Shown piece after piece: positions 11,263-24,800 of a stretch of DNA of 64,000 nucleotides (positions are counted from its first letter, which is position 1; every line of letters starts with the position of its first letter). A model generated the notes under the pieces. It made no database searches and had not been told where the DNA came from. It saw nothing but the letters and a program-made list of their open reading frames with translations. The position numbers and the translations under genes are program-made. Source of the stretch: Gammaproteobacteria bacterium 45_16_T64 (GTDB lineage Bacteria; Pseudomonadota; Gammaproteobacteria; Pseudomonadales; Ketobacteraceae); assembly GCA_002162955.1 (NCBI GenBank), contig MABD01000011.1, positions 62,001-126,000 on the forward strand, read 5' to 3'.

Positions 11263-11299
11263 TATCCGCTAGGGGGCTAGCGGATAGTCATGTTTTTAT
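11263..11299 (+). terminator. Candidate terminator hairpin after NRPS-1
   Basis: A perfect 10-bp inverted repeat (arms 11263-11272 and 11277-11286, loop GGGG) is followed at 11292 by a run of five T. It lies 70 bp after the NRPS-1 stop and before the decayed membrane gene. The T run starts a few bases after the stem, so termination may be partial. If it works, NRPS-2 needs its own promoter. Confidence 0.45.
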
Positions 11300-11320
11300 T
11301 AAAGTGAGAATGGATTTGCC

Positions 11321-12334
11321 GTGACAGTACTTGTTCGACGATTGGTAGAATCAAAATACTACCTGCTGTTTTTTTTGTTGCTTGTATTGTCGACACATAT
11401 TCCGACAGGGAAGGGGGTGTTGCTGGGCGATGACTTTATTCAGTGGGCTGCGACCACCACGCCTGAAGCGCTAGAGAATAAAGGTTTTAGCATTGCGGAT
11501 GATTCGAATAGTTTTCCCCAGAGGATAAAAAACGCTTTTCTTTTTATGAGCGCAGATAATAGTGCGACTAAGGAATTAAAAGCATATGGAGCGATACCTT
11601 GGTGGTCACCTGATGATATCACCATGCATATGTTTCGTCCTATTGCTGGAATTACTCATTGGATCGATTATCAGTTCTTAGATGGTGATGTGTTTCTAAT
11701 GCAGTTGCATACCGTGATGTATTTGTTGATGCTGACGGTAAGTTACTTTGCATTGTGTAGGCAATGAGAATTGCCATCGTGGACACCGATGTTGGCGTTA
11801 GCGCTATTTGTGTTTAGCTATAGCATGCCGATGAATATGAATTGGCTGGCATCAAGGAATGCGATTATTGCTCCTATGTTTGCGATCTTGGTGTTGATTT
11901 TTCATCATAGGTGGCGACGTATATACTATTTCTTACCGCTCAGTTTATTTGCGCTGGTGCTAGCGTTGTTATCTGCGGAAGCTGGTATCGCAATATTGGT
12001 TTGTTTATTACTCTCCCTCTGTATATATTACGTTTCTCAATAGAGCAGTGTTTCAAAAGTCCTTAAATGTATTATCATCGCCCTTTTGGGTGGGCTTATC
12101 ATGAGTTACCTCTGCCGAATAAGATATAAATGTTAGCGCCTGGACTCACTAAGATTGAATTATCGAGAGTCAGTGAGTATGAATTGGCCGGTGTGGAAGG
12201 GTATTGATCACATTTATAGCGAGCGCTCAGTGTGGCAATGGTTTGATTGGTCTGATCTGACGTACAAAAAATTTACAGAGCTATCGGTAGGGGAGCAGAG
12301 AGTTTTGCCCGGGCCGTTTGATCCAGTGTTATAA
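11321..12334 (+). pseudogene. Decayed integral membrane protein gene with three in-frame stops
   Basis: One reading frame runs 338 codons from a GTG at 11321 and is broken only by stops: TGA at 11765, TAG at 12041 and TAG at 12134. No frameshift is needed. The pieces are 148 aa, 91 codons, 30 codons and a last 51-aa piece from ATG 12179. The first has a hydrophobic start, then RPIAGITHWIDYQF and LMQLHTV. The second has NWLASRNAIIAP, FHHRWRR and LLSAEAGIA. These resemble a family of uncharacterised multi-pass membrane proteins with a glycosyltransferase-C-like look, from memory. The last 51 aa were not recognised. The gene sits between two NRPS genes and is probably not functional. Confidence 0.7.
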
Positions 12335-12841
12335 CTCCCCCTTCGATGCTTAATATTTAGGCTGTTTCTCATTGTTTGCTGAGCTTGGCCTTATACCTCT
12401 ATAACTCCCTTGTCGATAGTCCCCGTTTTTTTTCGTTCAATAACAATCATTTAGTGAGACTAATCCCGCCCAATTAATTGTAATGGATAGGCTGGGCGAA
12501 GGGCTAAATATACAGTAGACTTAGGGGTCGTCGATAATCCAATATTGTGATTGTTGGCACCTGATAAAATACAATAAAAGTTAATAAATACAATCACTTA
12601 GGTTGTATTAGAATAATAAGAAAACATATAAAAGAGCTAAAATACCAATGCGCGTAAGCTGTTTCTTCAATAATTGCCTATTATTTTATCCACTCATTGC
12701 GTTTATCCACTTCAGTTACTCTGGTTGAGCAGGACTGCGGCCGCCTAACGCATTGATTTTACAGTGTTTGAAACGACTCCCGATTTAACAAATATGTAAC
12801 AGTACCCGATCATAGTGGGTGCTTTGTAGGAATGTAATTAC
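12335..12841. other. 507-bp intergenic region upstream of NRPS-2
   Basis: AT-rich, with no convincing ORF. It holds a partial direct repeat (TATAACTCCC-type at 12330 and 12400, 70 bp apart) and a cluster of AATACAA elements at 12568-12609. A good Shine-Dalgarno sequence (TAGGAA, about 12827) precedes the NRPS-2 ATG. No strong sigma-70 or sigma-54 promoter was identified by eye, but a promoter is expected here because a hairpin follows NRPS-1. Confidence 0.5.
12568..12609. promoter_or_regulatory. AATACAA repeat cluster, candidate operator for NRPS-2
   Basis: AATACAA occurs at 12568-12574 and 12587-12593, and its exact reverse complement TTGTATT at 12603-12609. The last two form a perfect 7-bp inverted repeat with a 9-bp spacer. 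The site is about 235 bp upstream of the NRPS-2 start. A role in regulation is inference. Confidence 0.25.
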
Positions 12842-15800
12842 ATGAATATTGTCGATTTTTTATCTGAGTTACGACAACTTGATATCCAGATCTCTCTTAA
12901 CGGAGACAAACTGAAAATTAAAGCTCCTCAAGGTGCATTAACCAAAGAGATCAAAATTCAGCTAAAAGATCGCAAAGATGAGATTATTGAGTTCTTTTCC
13001 GGTGCTAAGAAACAGGATGAGAACCGGAAAATCCGACGAATTGAAAACCCTGAGGAAATCCCGCTGTCTTTTGGGCAGCAGCGGTTGTGGTTCTTCGAGC
13101 AAGCGAATCCTGGTACTGTGGCGAACAATATGTCGTCAGGTATTCGATTAAAAGGATCACTCAGTGTTGAGATTATACAGCGTGTATTTAATGCACTGAG
13201 TGAGCGGCATGAATCCTTACGGACAACGTTCTATACCAATGAAGAGGGTGTGCCTTTTCAGCAGGTCAACTCTGCGGAAGAATTCGATCTTCAGCAGGTA
13301 AGCATTGAAGGCTCCCGAGAGCAGCAAGAAGAAAAAATTGAAGCCTTGTTGGCGACCGAGACTAAACAAGCGTTTGATATCGTAAAGGGGCCACTTGTTC
13401 GCGCAACACTGGTTAAGGTATCCACCGAATCAGATGTTCAGGAACATGTACTGATTATTGGCATGCATCATATTATTTCCGATGGTTTTTCTGTGGGAAT
13501 ATTTATGCGAGAAATCGCGATGCTGTATCTGGCGTTCGTACGTAATATGCCATCCCCTTTGCCACCGTTAGAGGTGCAGTATCCTGACTTCTCAATATGG
13601 CAGCGCGAGTTCTTACAAGGAGAGGGGTTAGAGAAACAGCTCGATTATTGGGAAGAGAAGCTTACCGGAGCGCCTCTATTATCTACTTTTCCAAGTGATT
13701 TACCGCGTCCACCGATTCAGACGTCGAATGGCGCGAATCAGCGAGTAGAATTTTCCGGTGATTTTGGTGAACGCTTGTCAGCTTTTGCGACACAGCAGGA
13801 GCTCACTCCGTTTATTGTGTTGCTTGCGGCGTGGAAAATGCTGCTATTTCGTTACAGTAATCAACAGGATTTATGTGTAGGTATTCCCACGTCCGGTCGA
13901 AATCAATTATCACTAGAGCCATTAATCGGTTTTTTTGTTAACAGTATGGTTATTCGTTCTGATATAGACGGGCAAGCGTCTATGCAGGATGCGTTGGAAA
14001 GTGTCAGACACTCGGTGGTGAACGGTTTAGACAATGGGGATATTCCCATAGAGATGGCGGTGGAACGTTTAACCTTGAGCCGGAATCCTGCATATACCCC
14101 TCTGATCCAGGTTGCATTTCAGTTGATGGTGGAGAAGGGTACGAATCAAGCAATGGATGGAGCTTCTGCACATGCGAGTGACCTCACTGTTGAAGCACTT
14201 AAGAAAGATTCGGTCAGTGCAAAGTTTGATATGACCCTGTCTCTGACCCATAGCGATATTGGGGTTCAGGGCGCGTTAGAATACAATACCGATTTATACA
14301 CCCCGGAAACCATTTTACGCATCACTGAGCAGTTCAAGCAGGTAGCGGAATACCTGCTTTCAGGCGATTTAGCCATGCAGGTAGGTAGTTTCTCGCTACT
14401 ATCAGAAGAGCAGCGCGTATCCTTTGTGCTTGGTGATCAGGCTGATGCGTATGAAAAGGTATTGCCGCTCACGGCGATGCAGCGTGATTTGTACCTTTCC
14501 AGTTTACGTAATGCGGCGACCCTTGAAAATAGTTTGGGTTACGCGGTTGAATTACACCATAAAGTAAATGTTGATATATGGCGTGAAGAATTAACTCGGT
14601 TCAGTGATAGCCAGTCGATAATGCGGGCTGATATTAAAAGTTGTGCGGCGCCTTTTGCCGATGCTGCTTACTTATGTATTAAACACTCAGGGGAAATTGA
14701 ACTCGATATTATCGATCTGAGTGATGTTGAGGTCACGGATCTACAAGAAAGAATTGATGGGTTAGTCAGACGCCCATACTCATTCGATGATCAAAGAACG
14801 AGTACTGTCGTTTATTACCACTTAATTAAATTGGCGGAAGAGCACTGGGTGGCGCTTCTTGCAACACATCACTTAGTGATGGATGGCATTGGATATGCCC
14901 AGCAACTTTCTACCGTTTTCGACAATTACGAAAAACGCATGATTGATGCGAATTGTACGGATCTAAAAGTTAACCCGGACCTCTTTGCGGAATATATAGA
15001 GTACGACAGGGAAGAAGCAGATAAAAAAGAGACCGTTGATTATTGGCGCGAACAACTGAAAACAGTTGAACCCGTAGATTATAAAGTACTGAAGCCGGTG
15101 GACCAGCATTTTCGTAAGAGCTTTACCTTATCAACAGATCATTGGGATAGCGTACGTCAGTATTGTCGAAAAAATAAAATAACCCCCACACTGTATTTTA
15201 AGACACTGTACGGTTTGCTTATTAGCCACTATTGTCGTGCGGATAGTGACTTTGTGTTATCCGAATTTGGTGCTGGGCGACCTAAAGGCCATGCTGAGGC
15301 GGTGGGTTGTTATTATATTTTGAACCCGTTTATTTGCCGACAGTCTATCTATCAGAAGGGTACATTGGTCGCCGATATTTTCCGTGATGCGAGAGCTCAG
15401 CAAAAAGATCGTCGCGGTAAACTTCAGGTGTCAGTGCTGCAGCAATCACAGCTAATGTCCCATGGTCGCATTGGTTTTATGTACAACTATGTGCATTTTT
15501 ATGGCGAATTAACGTTGCTGGGTAAAAACGAAGTCATTCAGCAATTGATCCCTGATGCGGAATCCCAAGTTCAGCTCGTGATCAAGGTGATTGGCGCAGA
15601 TTTACACCTATTTTTGGATTATCACGGCACGCAATTTGAGGATCAGGATTTTCTTCAGCGCATGAATGATATCAGTCAGCAAATAATCGGTGGTATCGAA
15701 AACTTGGCTGATTTGTCGTTTGCCAATGATGGGGAGAACACGCTGTTGCAGCAGTGGTCTGCCGGTGAGGAAAAAGATATTGCTGAGCGTCCTATCCAGC

Positions 15801-18800
15801 GACCTTTCGAAGAGATAAGTGAGGCATCGCCGGATCGTACTGCGGTTATTTCGGGTTCAACACGCTGGACCTACCGTCAACTGAATGCAACAGCCAACCA
15901 ATTGGCGAATAACCTGCTGGATAATGGCGTTAGTACGGGGCAAGCGATTGCAATATGTGTCTCTCCGTCACCGTGGTGGATTGCTGGTGTGCTGGCTATT
16001 CTGAAGGCTGGCTGTCGATATATTCCGGTTGCAACGGATTATCCTGTAGCGAGAGTTAAAGACATCGTTGAAGATGCAAATGCTGCGGTAGTTCTTGTTG
16101 ATGAGGCTTCAGCGCGTAGCTTTGAAAATGTATTGGGGCAGCAGCGGTTGGTCGTTCTCAATGATGCATTGGTCAATGAATATGCCACGGATACACCAAG
16201 AATTGAAATTCCAGGGTCATCACTGTTATATACAATCTACACGTCGGGTTCTACGGGTAAACCTAAGGGTGCTAGCGTTACTCATCGAAATGCAGAAAAT
16301 CTATTGGCCTGGTATACCGATGAATACCATTTTGGTGTTGATAGTCAGCACTTGGTGATGAGTAGTATTGGTTTTGATTTAACCCAAAAGAATATTTTTG
16401 CGCCCTTACGTACAGGAGGCGCAATTGTTCTGCCGGAGATGGAGGAGTTTGATCCGCAGATCGTGGATAGCGTTATTCAGACCAATAATATTACCCATAT
16501 GAACTGCGCGCCGAGCGCGCTGTACGGTCTGGTGGAAGCCGATGATGTGGATCTTGCGTCATTTAGTACTTTGCAATATGTGTTGTTAGGTGGTGAGGCG
16601 ATACACCTCGGGCGCTTGCGGTCATGGATTGATCGTGATGATTGCCAGAGTAAATTGGTTAATATGTATGGTCCGACAGAGTGTACGGATATTGCAGCGA
16701 GTTACACTATTGACGATATCAAAGCCTATGCAGATACATTGGATGCTTCGCTTGTTGCAGATACCCCTATCGGCGTGCCAAATGCGAATGTCAAACTTCA
16801 TGTTCTTGATCAACATCAGGCTCAAGTTGTGCCTGGCTGTGTGGGTGAATTATGTATCAGCGGCGAAAGTGTTGGCGCCGGTTATCTTAATCGTGACCAA
16901 CTAAATGAAGAATGCTTCTTTGATTATCAGGGGCAGCGTACATATAAAACAGGGGACTTAGTTCGTTATAATGATACGGGTGAACTCGTTTATATTGGGC
17001 GTAAAGATTTCCAAGTGAAACTGCGTGGTTTACGTATTGAATTAGATGAAATTCGTTTTGCCTTAGCCCGTTTAGACGGTGTGCGGGACAGTTTGGCACT
17101 AGTGGATGGTGAGCGCCTGTTAGGTTTTGTCGTAGCTGATGTAGTTGATGACAATTATCGCCCATTGCTAAATGAATATTTGCCGGCGTATATGATTCCG
17201 TCATCCATTACATTGTTAGATGAATGGCCATTAACGCCCAACGGAAAGGTTGATCGAAAGCAATTGTTAACGCTTGCGAGTGAACATCAACTGGATTACG
17301 AGGCACCTGAAACCGAAACTGAAATAAGCTTGGCGGGCATTTGGAGTGAGGTGCTCAATGTTGCGGATGTTAGCTGTAACGCAAACTTTTTTGATTTGGG
17401 AGGGCATTCGCTGTTAGCGACTAAAATCGCATCAAGAGCTTCCCAAGTATTTGAAATACACTTAACCGTAAGAGCGATGTTTGAGTCGCCGACGATAAAA
17501 GCATTGGCCAAACAGATTGATGGCATGCTTGACGGTGGTGAAAAGAAAGAGATCATTCCGGTAGTGTCTCGGGAAAAAGTACAGTCTGGTGAACAGCGAG
17601 TGCCACTCTCTTTTGCCCAGCAACGATTGTGGTTGTTAGATAAAATCGATGGCGGTAGTACTGCCTATAATGTGCCTCTCGCAATGCGGATTAAGGGAGG
17701 CTTAAATGTCGACACCTTAAACGATACGATAAACGCATTATTAGTTCGACATGAAGGTTTACGGACCGTCTTTAGAGAAGATGACAATGGCGCATATCAA
17801 TGGATAGTGGACGCCGACCAATATCAATTACAGCTAATGGCGCTGGATGATATTGATCTTTCCGACGGGGATGCCGTCGATGAAGCTATTCGAAACGTGG
17901 TAGCAAGAGAAATACTGCGTCCATTTGATTTGGAAACGGGGCCGCTAATACGCGCCAGTGCAGTAAAAATCACGGAAAGAGATTACCTGTTAATTATCGT
18001 TGCCCATCATATTGTGACAGATGGGTGGTCAATGAATGTACTCGGGCAAGAGCTAGCGACTATTTATGTCACCTCTTCGATGGGGATTGCAAGTCCGTTA
18101 GAAGCCCCTCAGTTGCACTATCTGGATTATGCTCAATGGCAGAGACATCGTTTGGATGACAGTGCTGTGGCCGAGCATTTATCTTATTGGCAACAAGATC
18201 TGCAAGATCTGCCGAATTTGAATTTGCCTACGGATTTTGTTAGGCCTTCTGTGCAAACCTATGCGGGTGCATCGGTACCTTTCTCCCTTAGTCGAAATAC
18301 CAGAGAGAAATTGGAAGCCATTGCTCATAGTAACGGCGGAACTTTATTTAATGCGCTAATGGCTGCGTTCGGCATATTGCTCAATCGGTATACTGGACAA
18401 ACAGATTTTGCTATTGGCACGCCAGTAGCCGGTCGCGACCATCCTGACTTGGAAAAGTTGGTGGGTTTCTTTGTTAACACCTTAGTTATTCGGTTGCGCT
18501 TGGATGGTGTCGAGCGATTTGACGCCTTAGTGCGCTCAGTAAATCAATCGGTCGTTAACGGTTATGAACATCAAGAGATCCCGTTTGAACAGATCGTAGA
18601 AACTATTTCGCCTTCTAGAGATATGAGTCGTGCGCCGTTATTTCAAGCCATGCTTGTGTATCAAAATATGGGTGTTGATCAGCAGCAAATGAACCAAAAT
18701 GCGGCGCAGGCGGGGGATATTAGTCTTCATCCGGTCGAGTTTGATGTTGAATCCTCCAAATTTGATATCACCATGTCATTGGCTGAGATAGACCCGGCTG

Positions 18801-21800
18801 CGAAATCCGATTTTGGTTTGTCAGGTGTCTTGCAATATAACAAAGATCTATTTGAACGCTCGACTATCGAGAGTATTGCGAGCCATTTTGTTTCCCTATG
18901 TGAGCGATTAGTGGCCGCGCCTGATATGGCGTTATCTGATGTGTCGATGTTGACGGAAGTTGAAATTGATCAGCAATTGGTGCAGTGGAATGACACCACG
19001 GTTGCGTACGATCGGGGGCAATCCGTACAACAATTGTTTATCGAACAAGCTCAAAAAACGCCGGAATATGTCGCCGTAAGCTGTGGTGATGAGCGACAGA
19101 CGTATCAAGATTTGGATAGTGCGAGTAATTTGATAGCGACACACCTGATAAGCTTGGGCGTTAAACCGGGCGATCGAGTCGGTATTTGTTTCGATCGATC
19201 GTTACATATTATGAGTTCTATCATTGGGGTGCTTAAAGCGGGTGCGACCTATGTGCCGCTGGATGCAAGTTATCCGGCTGGGCGTATTCAATATATTGTA
19301 GAAGATGCGGGAATACAGCGTGTACTTACCCGTGAGTCCATTGGTGCAAATTTACCGATCGCTCATTGCACCACCACTAATACGGATGAGGTGTTAGCGG
19401 CCAGCAGGGCCGCGGGTGAGCGTGGTGATGAGCCGGTAAACGTTGAGCCTGATGCAAATCGTTTACTTTATCTCATCTATACCTCTGGATCGACTGGAAG
19501 ACCGAAAGGAACGGGTGCGTATCACTATTCAGAAGTGAATTTGTTACGCTGGTATGGCGAAGAATTCTCGATGGGTGAAAATGATCGAGTGATGTTGATG
19601 AGTGCACTAGGGTTTGATTTAACCCAAAAGAACTTGTTTGCGCCATTAACGCTAGGTGCCTCGTTGGTGATTCCAACGGTACAGGAATACGATCCGGCAC
19701 TGCTCGTTGCAGAGATTGAAAAGCAACAGGTAACCTGGATTAACTGTGCGCCGTCAGCATTCTATGATCTTCAAGAAGATGAATCCAATTGGCCTCGCAT
19801 TGCCACATTGAGGCACGTATTCCTCGGTGGTGAGCCGATTAATCTTATGCGTCTAGATGCGTGGCGCCGTACCGCTAGCTGCCAGTTGATTAATAGCTAT
19901 GGTCCAACAGAATGTACGGATATTGCGGCATTCCATGTGGTAAGTGCGAATGACGGGCTGACTTCAATGTTGCCGATAGGACGTCCGAATCATAATGTTA
20001 GGCTCTATATCTTAGGTGCCAATGATGAGTTGTTACCTATTGGTGCGGTAGGGGAGTTGTGCATTAGTGGGGATTCGGTTGGCCCAGGCTATCTACATAG
20101 CGCTGAACTCACCGATGAGGTGTTTGTCCCTCACCCTTTTGGTAAGCAAGGTGAGAAGCTTTATCGTACGGGTGATCTTGCGCGCTATCGTAAAAATGGT
20201 GATGTCGAATATTTGGGGCGACGTGATCAGCAGATTAAATTACGCGGGTACCGTATTGAGGTCGGCGAAATTCAGGCTGTCATTAATGAGCAACCTCACA
20301 TTGTCGATAGCGTAGTTGCCACCCAGAAAGTGGGGGGGGCGGTAGAGCAGCTTGTTGCTTGGCTGGTGGTAGATGGCCTAGACAGCTTGGATGAATCACA
20401 GCGGCAGGTGTTGCAGGAGAGCTGCAAAACGTCAGTCGCTCAGATGTTGCCATCACATATGGTTCCCTCGGTATGGATGTTAGTGGCTAAATTCCCATTG
20501 ACGCCGAATGGAAAAATAGATCGAAAAGCCTTACCTACGCCTGTGCTAAGCCAGTCAATTGCGATTATTGCACCGAGGAATGAACAAGAGCAAACGCTGG
20601 CGAATATTTGGGGCAGTGTGCTGGGTGCTTCGGATGTTGGAATCAACCAGAATTTCTTTGAGTTGGGTGGTCACTCATTGCTGGCGACCAAAGTGGTTGC
20701 TCGTGTGGTTAAGCAAACCAATGCCAACATTACCGTTCGGTCGCTATTTGAAGCGCCGACCATTGAACAGTTTGCACAAGCGATTGCAAGCGCAGGGTTA
20801 CAGAAAAATAATCAAGAAAGAATTAAACGATTGAACAAAGTAGATGATATCCCCTTATCTTACGGGCAGATGCGTCTATTGCAATTTGATCAAATGAACC
20901 CAGGTTCCAGTGCTAACAACATGCCTATCGCGGTACGTGTAAAAGGCGTGTTTGATGTACGGGTTATGCAGAAAGCATACAAAGAGCTATTGCGTCGACA
21001 TGAATCCTTGCGGACTACGTTTTACGCAACAGATGAAGGTGAATTTCGTCAACGAGTACATGCCAAGCAAGAAAATGTACTGCAAGTTATTTCATTGGCT
21101 GGACAGGATGATGCTGAAGAAAAGGTGTTGGAATTTGTCGCCAACGACCGAGGAACCTGCTTTGACTTAATGAATGGGCCGCTGGTTCGTGGTGCATTAT
21201 TAGTGTTGAACGCGGAAGAGAGTAAAGAAGAATCCGTATTGACCTTTTGTATGCACCATATTATTTCAGATGGTGTCTCGATGTCGGTCTTGTTACGAGA
21301 GATGACCACCATTTATGTGGCATTTGCCCATAAGATGCCATCGCCATTACCGGAATTAGCGTTACAGTATGCTGATTATGCTGAGTGGCAACATAGCCAA
21401 CTTAATGAAGAAGTGATGAGTGAGCAGTTAGATTACTGGGAGTCTCATCTCGCCAATGCACCGACGCTAATCACGCTTCCAACGGATAGGCCACGCCCTA
21501 GCGTTCGTACTACCAATGGTAAATCGTTGAGTCTTACCTTTGCGCCAGATTTTAATCAACGCTTAACTGCGTTCTCTAGAGAGCATGGCGTAACACCCTT
21601 TATGGTGATGCTATTTTCCTGGCAGTTGTTGTTATCAAAATACTCTCAGCAACAGTCTGTGTCTGTGGGTGTGCCGATGGAAGGGCGACCGCAGTCTGAG
21701 CTAGAGAATATCATTGGCTTCTTTATCAATAGCATGATTCTCAATGCCGACTTACCCCCCTATCTATCGCTAAAAGATGGCTTAGAACAGGTACGTAGTT

Positions 21801-24800
21801 CCGTGCTGAATGGTTTCGCGAATGGTGATGTGCCGCTCGATAAAGTCATTGAGCGAATGAATATTAAACATAGCAGTTCTTACACGCCTATCGCTCAAGT
21901 TGCTTTTCAGCTAATGGCTGACGCTGGTTTTAGTACAGAGGAGCAGTCTCTGGCAACCGAGTTTGGTGATTTGTCGGTTGAGGTGGTTCAAACCGGTGGT
22001 GTGTCGGCGAAGTTCGACATGTTGCTGTCGTTGCACCAAACGTCTAGCGGGCTATCCGGTGACTTGGAATTTAATACAGACTTATTTGATGATAGTACGG
22101 TTGAGGAATTAATCTGCTGTTATGTGTTTTTGTCGGAATCATTGGTTGCGAATCCAGAGCAACTCGTCGGCACCGTGTCACTGAGTAGTCACGACGTGTT
22201 GATGAAAACACTGGCGTTGTCTGAATCAGACTATGACGATGCGTGGCCGCTGACGGCGATGCAGCGGGATTTGTATTTTTCCAGCGTTAGCAAACCGCAG
22301 ACACTGGAAAATAGCTTGGGTTATGGTGTTGAATTACATCATAAGCTTGATGTCAAAATTTGGCGGGAAGAGCTTACGCGCTTTACGAATCAGCAGTCTA
22401 TCCTGCGATCAGAAATTGTGAACTGTTCTGCTCCCTTTGCAGATTCAGTGTATTTGGGGATTCGAAAGCCAGGCTCTATCAATATCGATGTTATCGACCT
22501 TTCCAGAGATGATGTTGATAATAAACGACTGCAAAAGCGCATTGAGGATCTCGTACGGCACCCGTATATTTTCGATAATGCAGGCAATAGTGATCTTGTT
22601 ACCTATCATTTGATCAAAGTAGCGGAAGATCATTGGGTAACTGTCATGGCAGCGCATCACTTGGTGTTAGATGGTGTGGGGATTGTTCGTCAATTAGACG
22701 TGGTATTAGAAAATTATCAAAAACGCTGTGCCGATGCCCAAATAGATGAGTTGACTACTGATCCTGATCTGTTTGCTGAACACGTTAGGCATGATCGTCA
22801 GAATGCCGATAGCAAAGCGACCGTTGAGTATTGGGAAAAAGAACTGGCAACGGTTGAACCGCTGGACTACAAAGTTCAGTCACCTATCAATAGGCGTGTG
22901 AGTACCCATCAAACTTTTTCTGCGGAGCATTTGGATCAAATCCGTAAATTCTGCCGAAAAAAGAAAATCACCCCAACGCTGTATTTCAAGTGTCTATATG
23001 GTTTGCTGATTAATCAATATTGTCGAGCGGAAGGGGATTTCGTATTTTCTGAGTTGTATGCGGGTCGACCTAAAGGCCATGCCGAAGGGGTTGGTTGTTA
23101 TTATTTGTTGAATCCTTTCGTATGCAAACTGGACATGTATGAGCCTGGTGCTGAAGTGGATAGTTTGTTTTCGGGGGCTCGAGCCGATCAGAAAGCACGG
23201 CGTGATAAGCTTCAGCTTTCTATCTTGCAGCAATCATTATTGATGCCCCAGGGTCGCCTTGGATTTATGTATAACTACATTCATTTTTACCCAGAACTTA
23301 ACGTGATGGGGGTTGATGAAGAGTTTATCCAATTTACACCCAATGTAGAATCCCATGTTCAGTTGATTGTTAAGATGATTGGTCAAGAACTTCATACCTA
23401 TCTTGATTATCATGGTGCGGATTTTGAAGATAGAGACTTCTTGGTAAGGCTGGAGCACGTGAGCCAGCAAATAGTTGATGGCGTCGATACGATTTCTGAT
23501 ATCTCGCTAGTAACACCCACTGAGATGGAGCAGCTCAAGCAATGGTCTGCGGGTGAAAAACAGGTCATAGGTGAATCGCCGATTCAACAGTTGATCGAGC
23601 AGCAGGTGAAAACCTCACCTGAAGCCATTGCCGTTATCTGCGGTAGCGAGTCGTTGAACTATCAGCAACTTAATGAGAAAGCGAATCAAGTGGCTCACTG
23701 TCTCGCGGATCAAGGCGTTCTACCAGGCCAAACCGTCAGCGTGTTTGTTTCGCGCACTCCTTGGTGGATTGTGTCTGTGCTGGGTGTGATGAAAGCGGGA
23801 TGTAGCTACATTCCGATTGCGGCGGATTATCCAGAAGCGCGTGTGAAAGACATCGTCGACGATGCAGCGTCGGCCGCAGTGCTAGTAGACGGCACGACAA
23901 AAGGTTGTGTGCCTGAAGGTATTGATCAGCAAGCGGTGATCGTGCTGAGTGATGATCAGCTTTCAAGTTATTCTACCCACTCTCTGGCGATAAACACCGC
24001 AGTCGATGATTTGCTTTATACCATTTATACGTCGGGCTCTACGGGTAAACCAAAAGGCGCCAGCGTTACCCATAAAAACGCCGAAAATCTATATGGCTGG
24101 TACACGAAAGCATATGATTTCAATCAGGACGGAAAAACGCTAATTATTAGTAGTCCAGGGTTTGATTTAACTCAGAAGAATATATTTGCCCCTTTACGTA
24201 CCGGTGGTGTTGTTGTGTTACCGGGTGTAGAGAGTTTTGATCCGAAAGCCATTGGTAAGGTTATTGCTGATAACGGTGTTACCCATCTTAATTGCGCACC
24301 CAGTGCCTTATACGGACTGTTAGAAAATGAAGATGTTGATTTAGCCGATCTTAGTTCATTGCGATATGTCTTGCTGGGTGGGGAGTCGATCCAGCTAGAG
24401 CGCCTTGAGTCCTGGGCGCAGAGAGAGGATTGTCAATCACGACTCGTGAATATGTACGGTCCTACTGAGTGTACGGATATTGCGGCGAGTTATACCGTAG
24501 AGAATTTACGTGATTATTTTACTGGGGTCGCTAAGGGCAAATTGTCCAAAATTCTGCCCATTGGTATGCCGAATGCCAACGTTACGTTACACGTCTTGAA
24601 TCAGCATTTGGTTCCGGTCGTTCCTGGCTGTATAGGGGAGTTGTGTATCAGTGGTGACAGTGTGGGGGCGGGGTATGTCAATCGAGAGGAGCTGAACAAA
24701 GAGTCTTTTGTTACCGTTGATGGAGAGCGAACGTATCGTACCGGTGATTTGGTACGGTACGATGATCAAGGGCGCCTGGTGTATGTGGACCGAAAAGATT

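Noticed and set aside
12330-12415. Direct repeat of TATAACTCCC at 70-bp spacing as a mobile-element footprint
   Set aside because: Only about 10 exact bases and no element or transposase remains between the copies.
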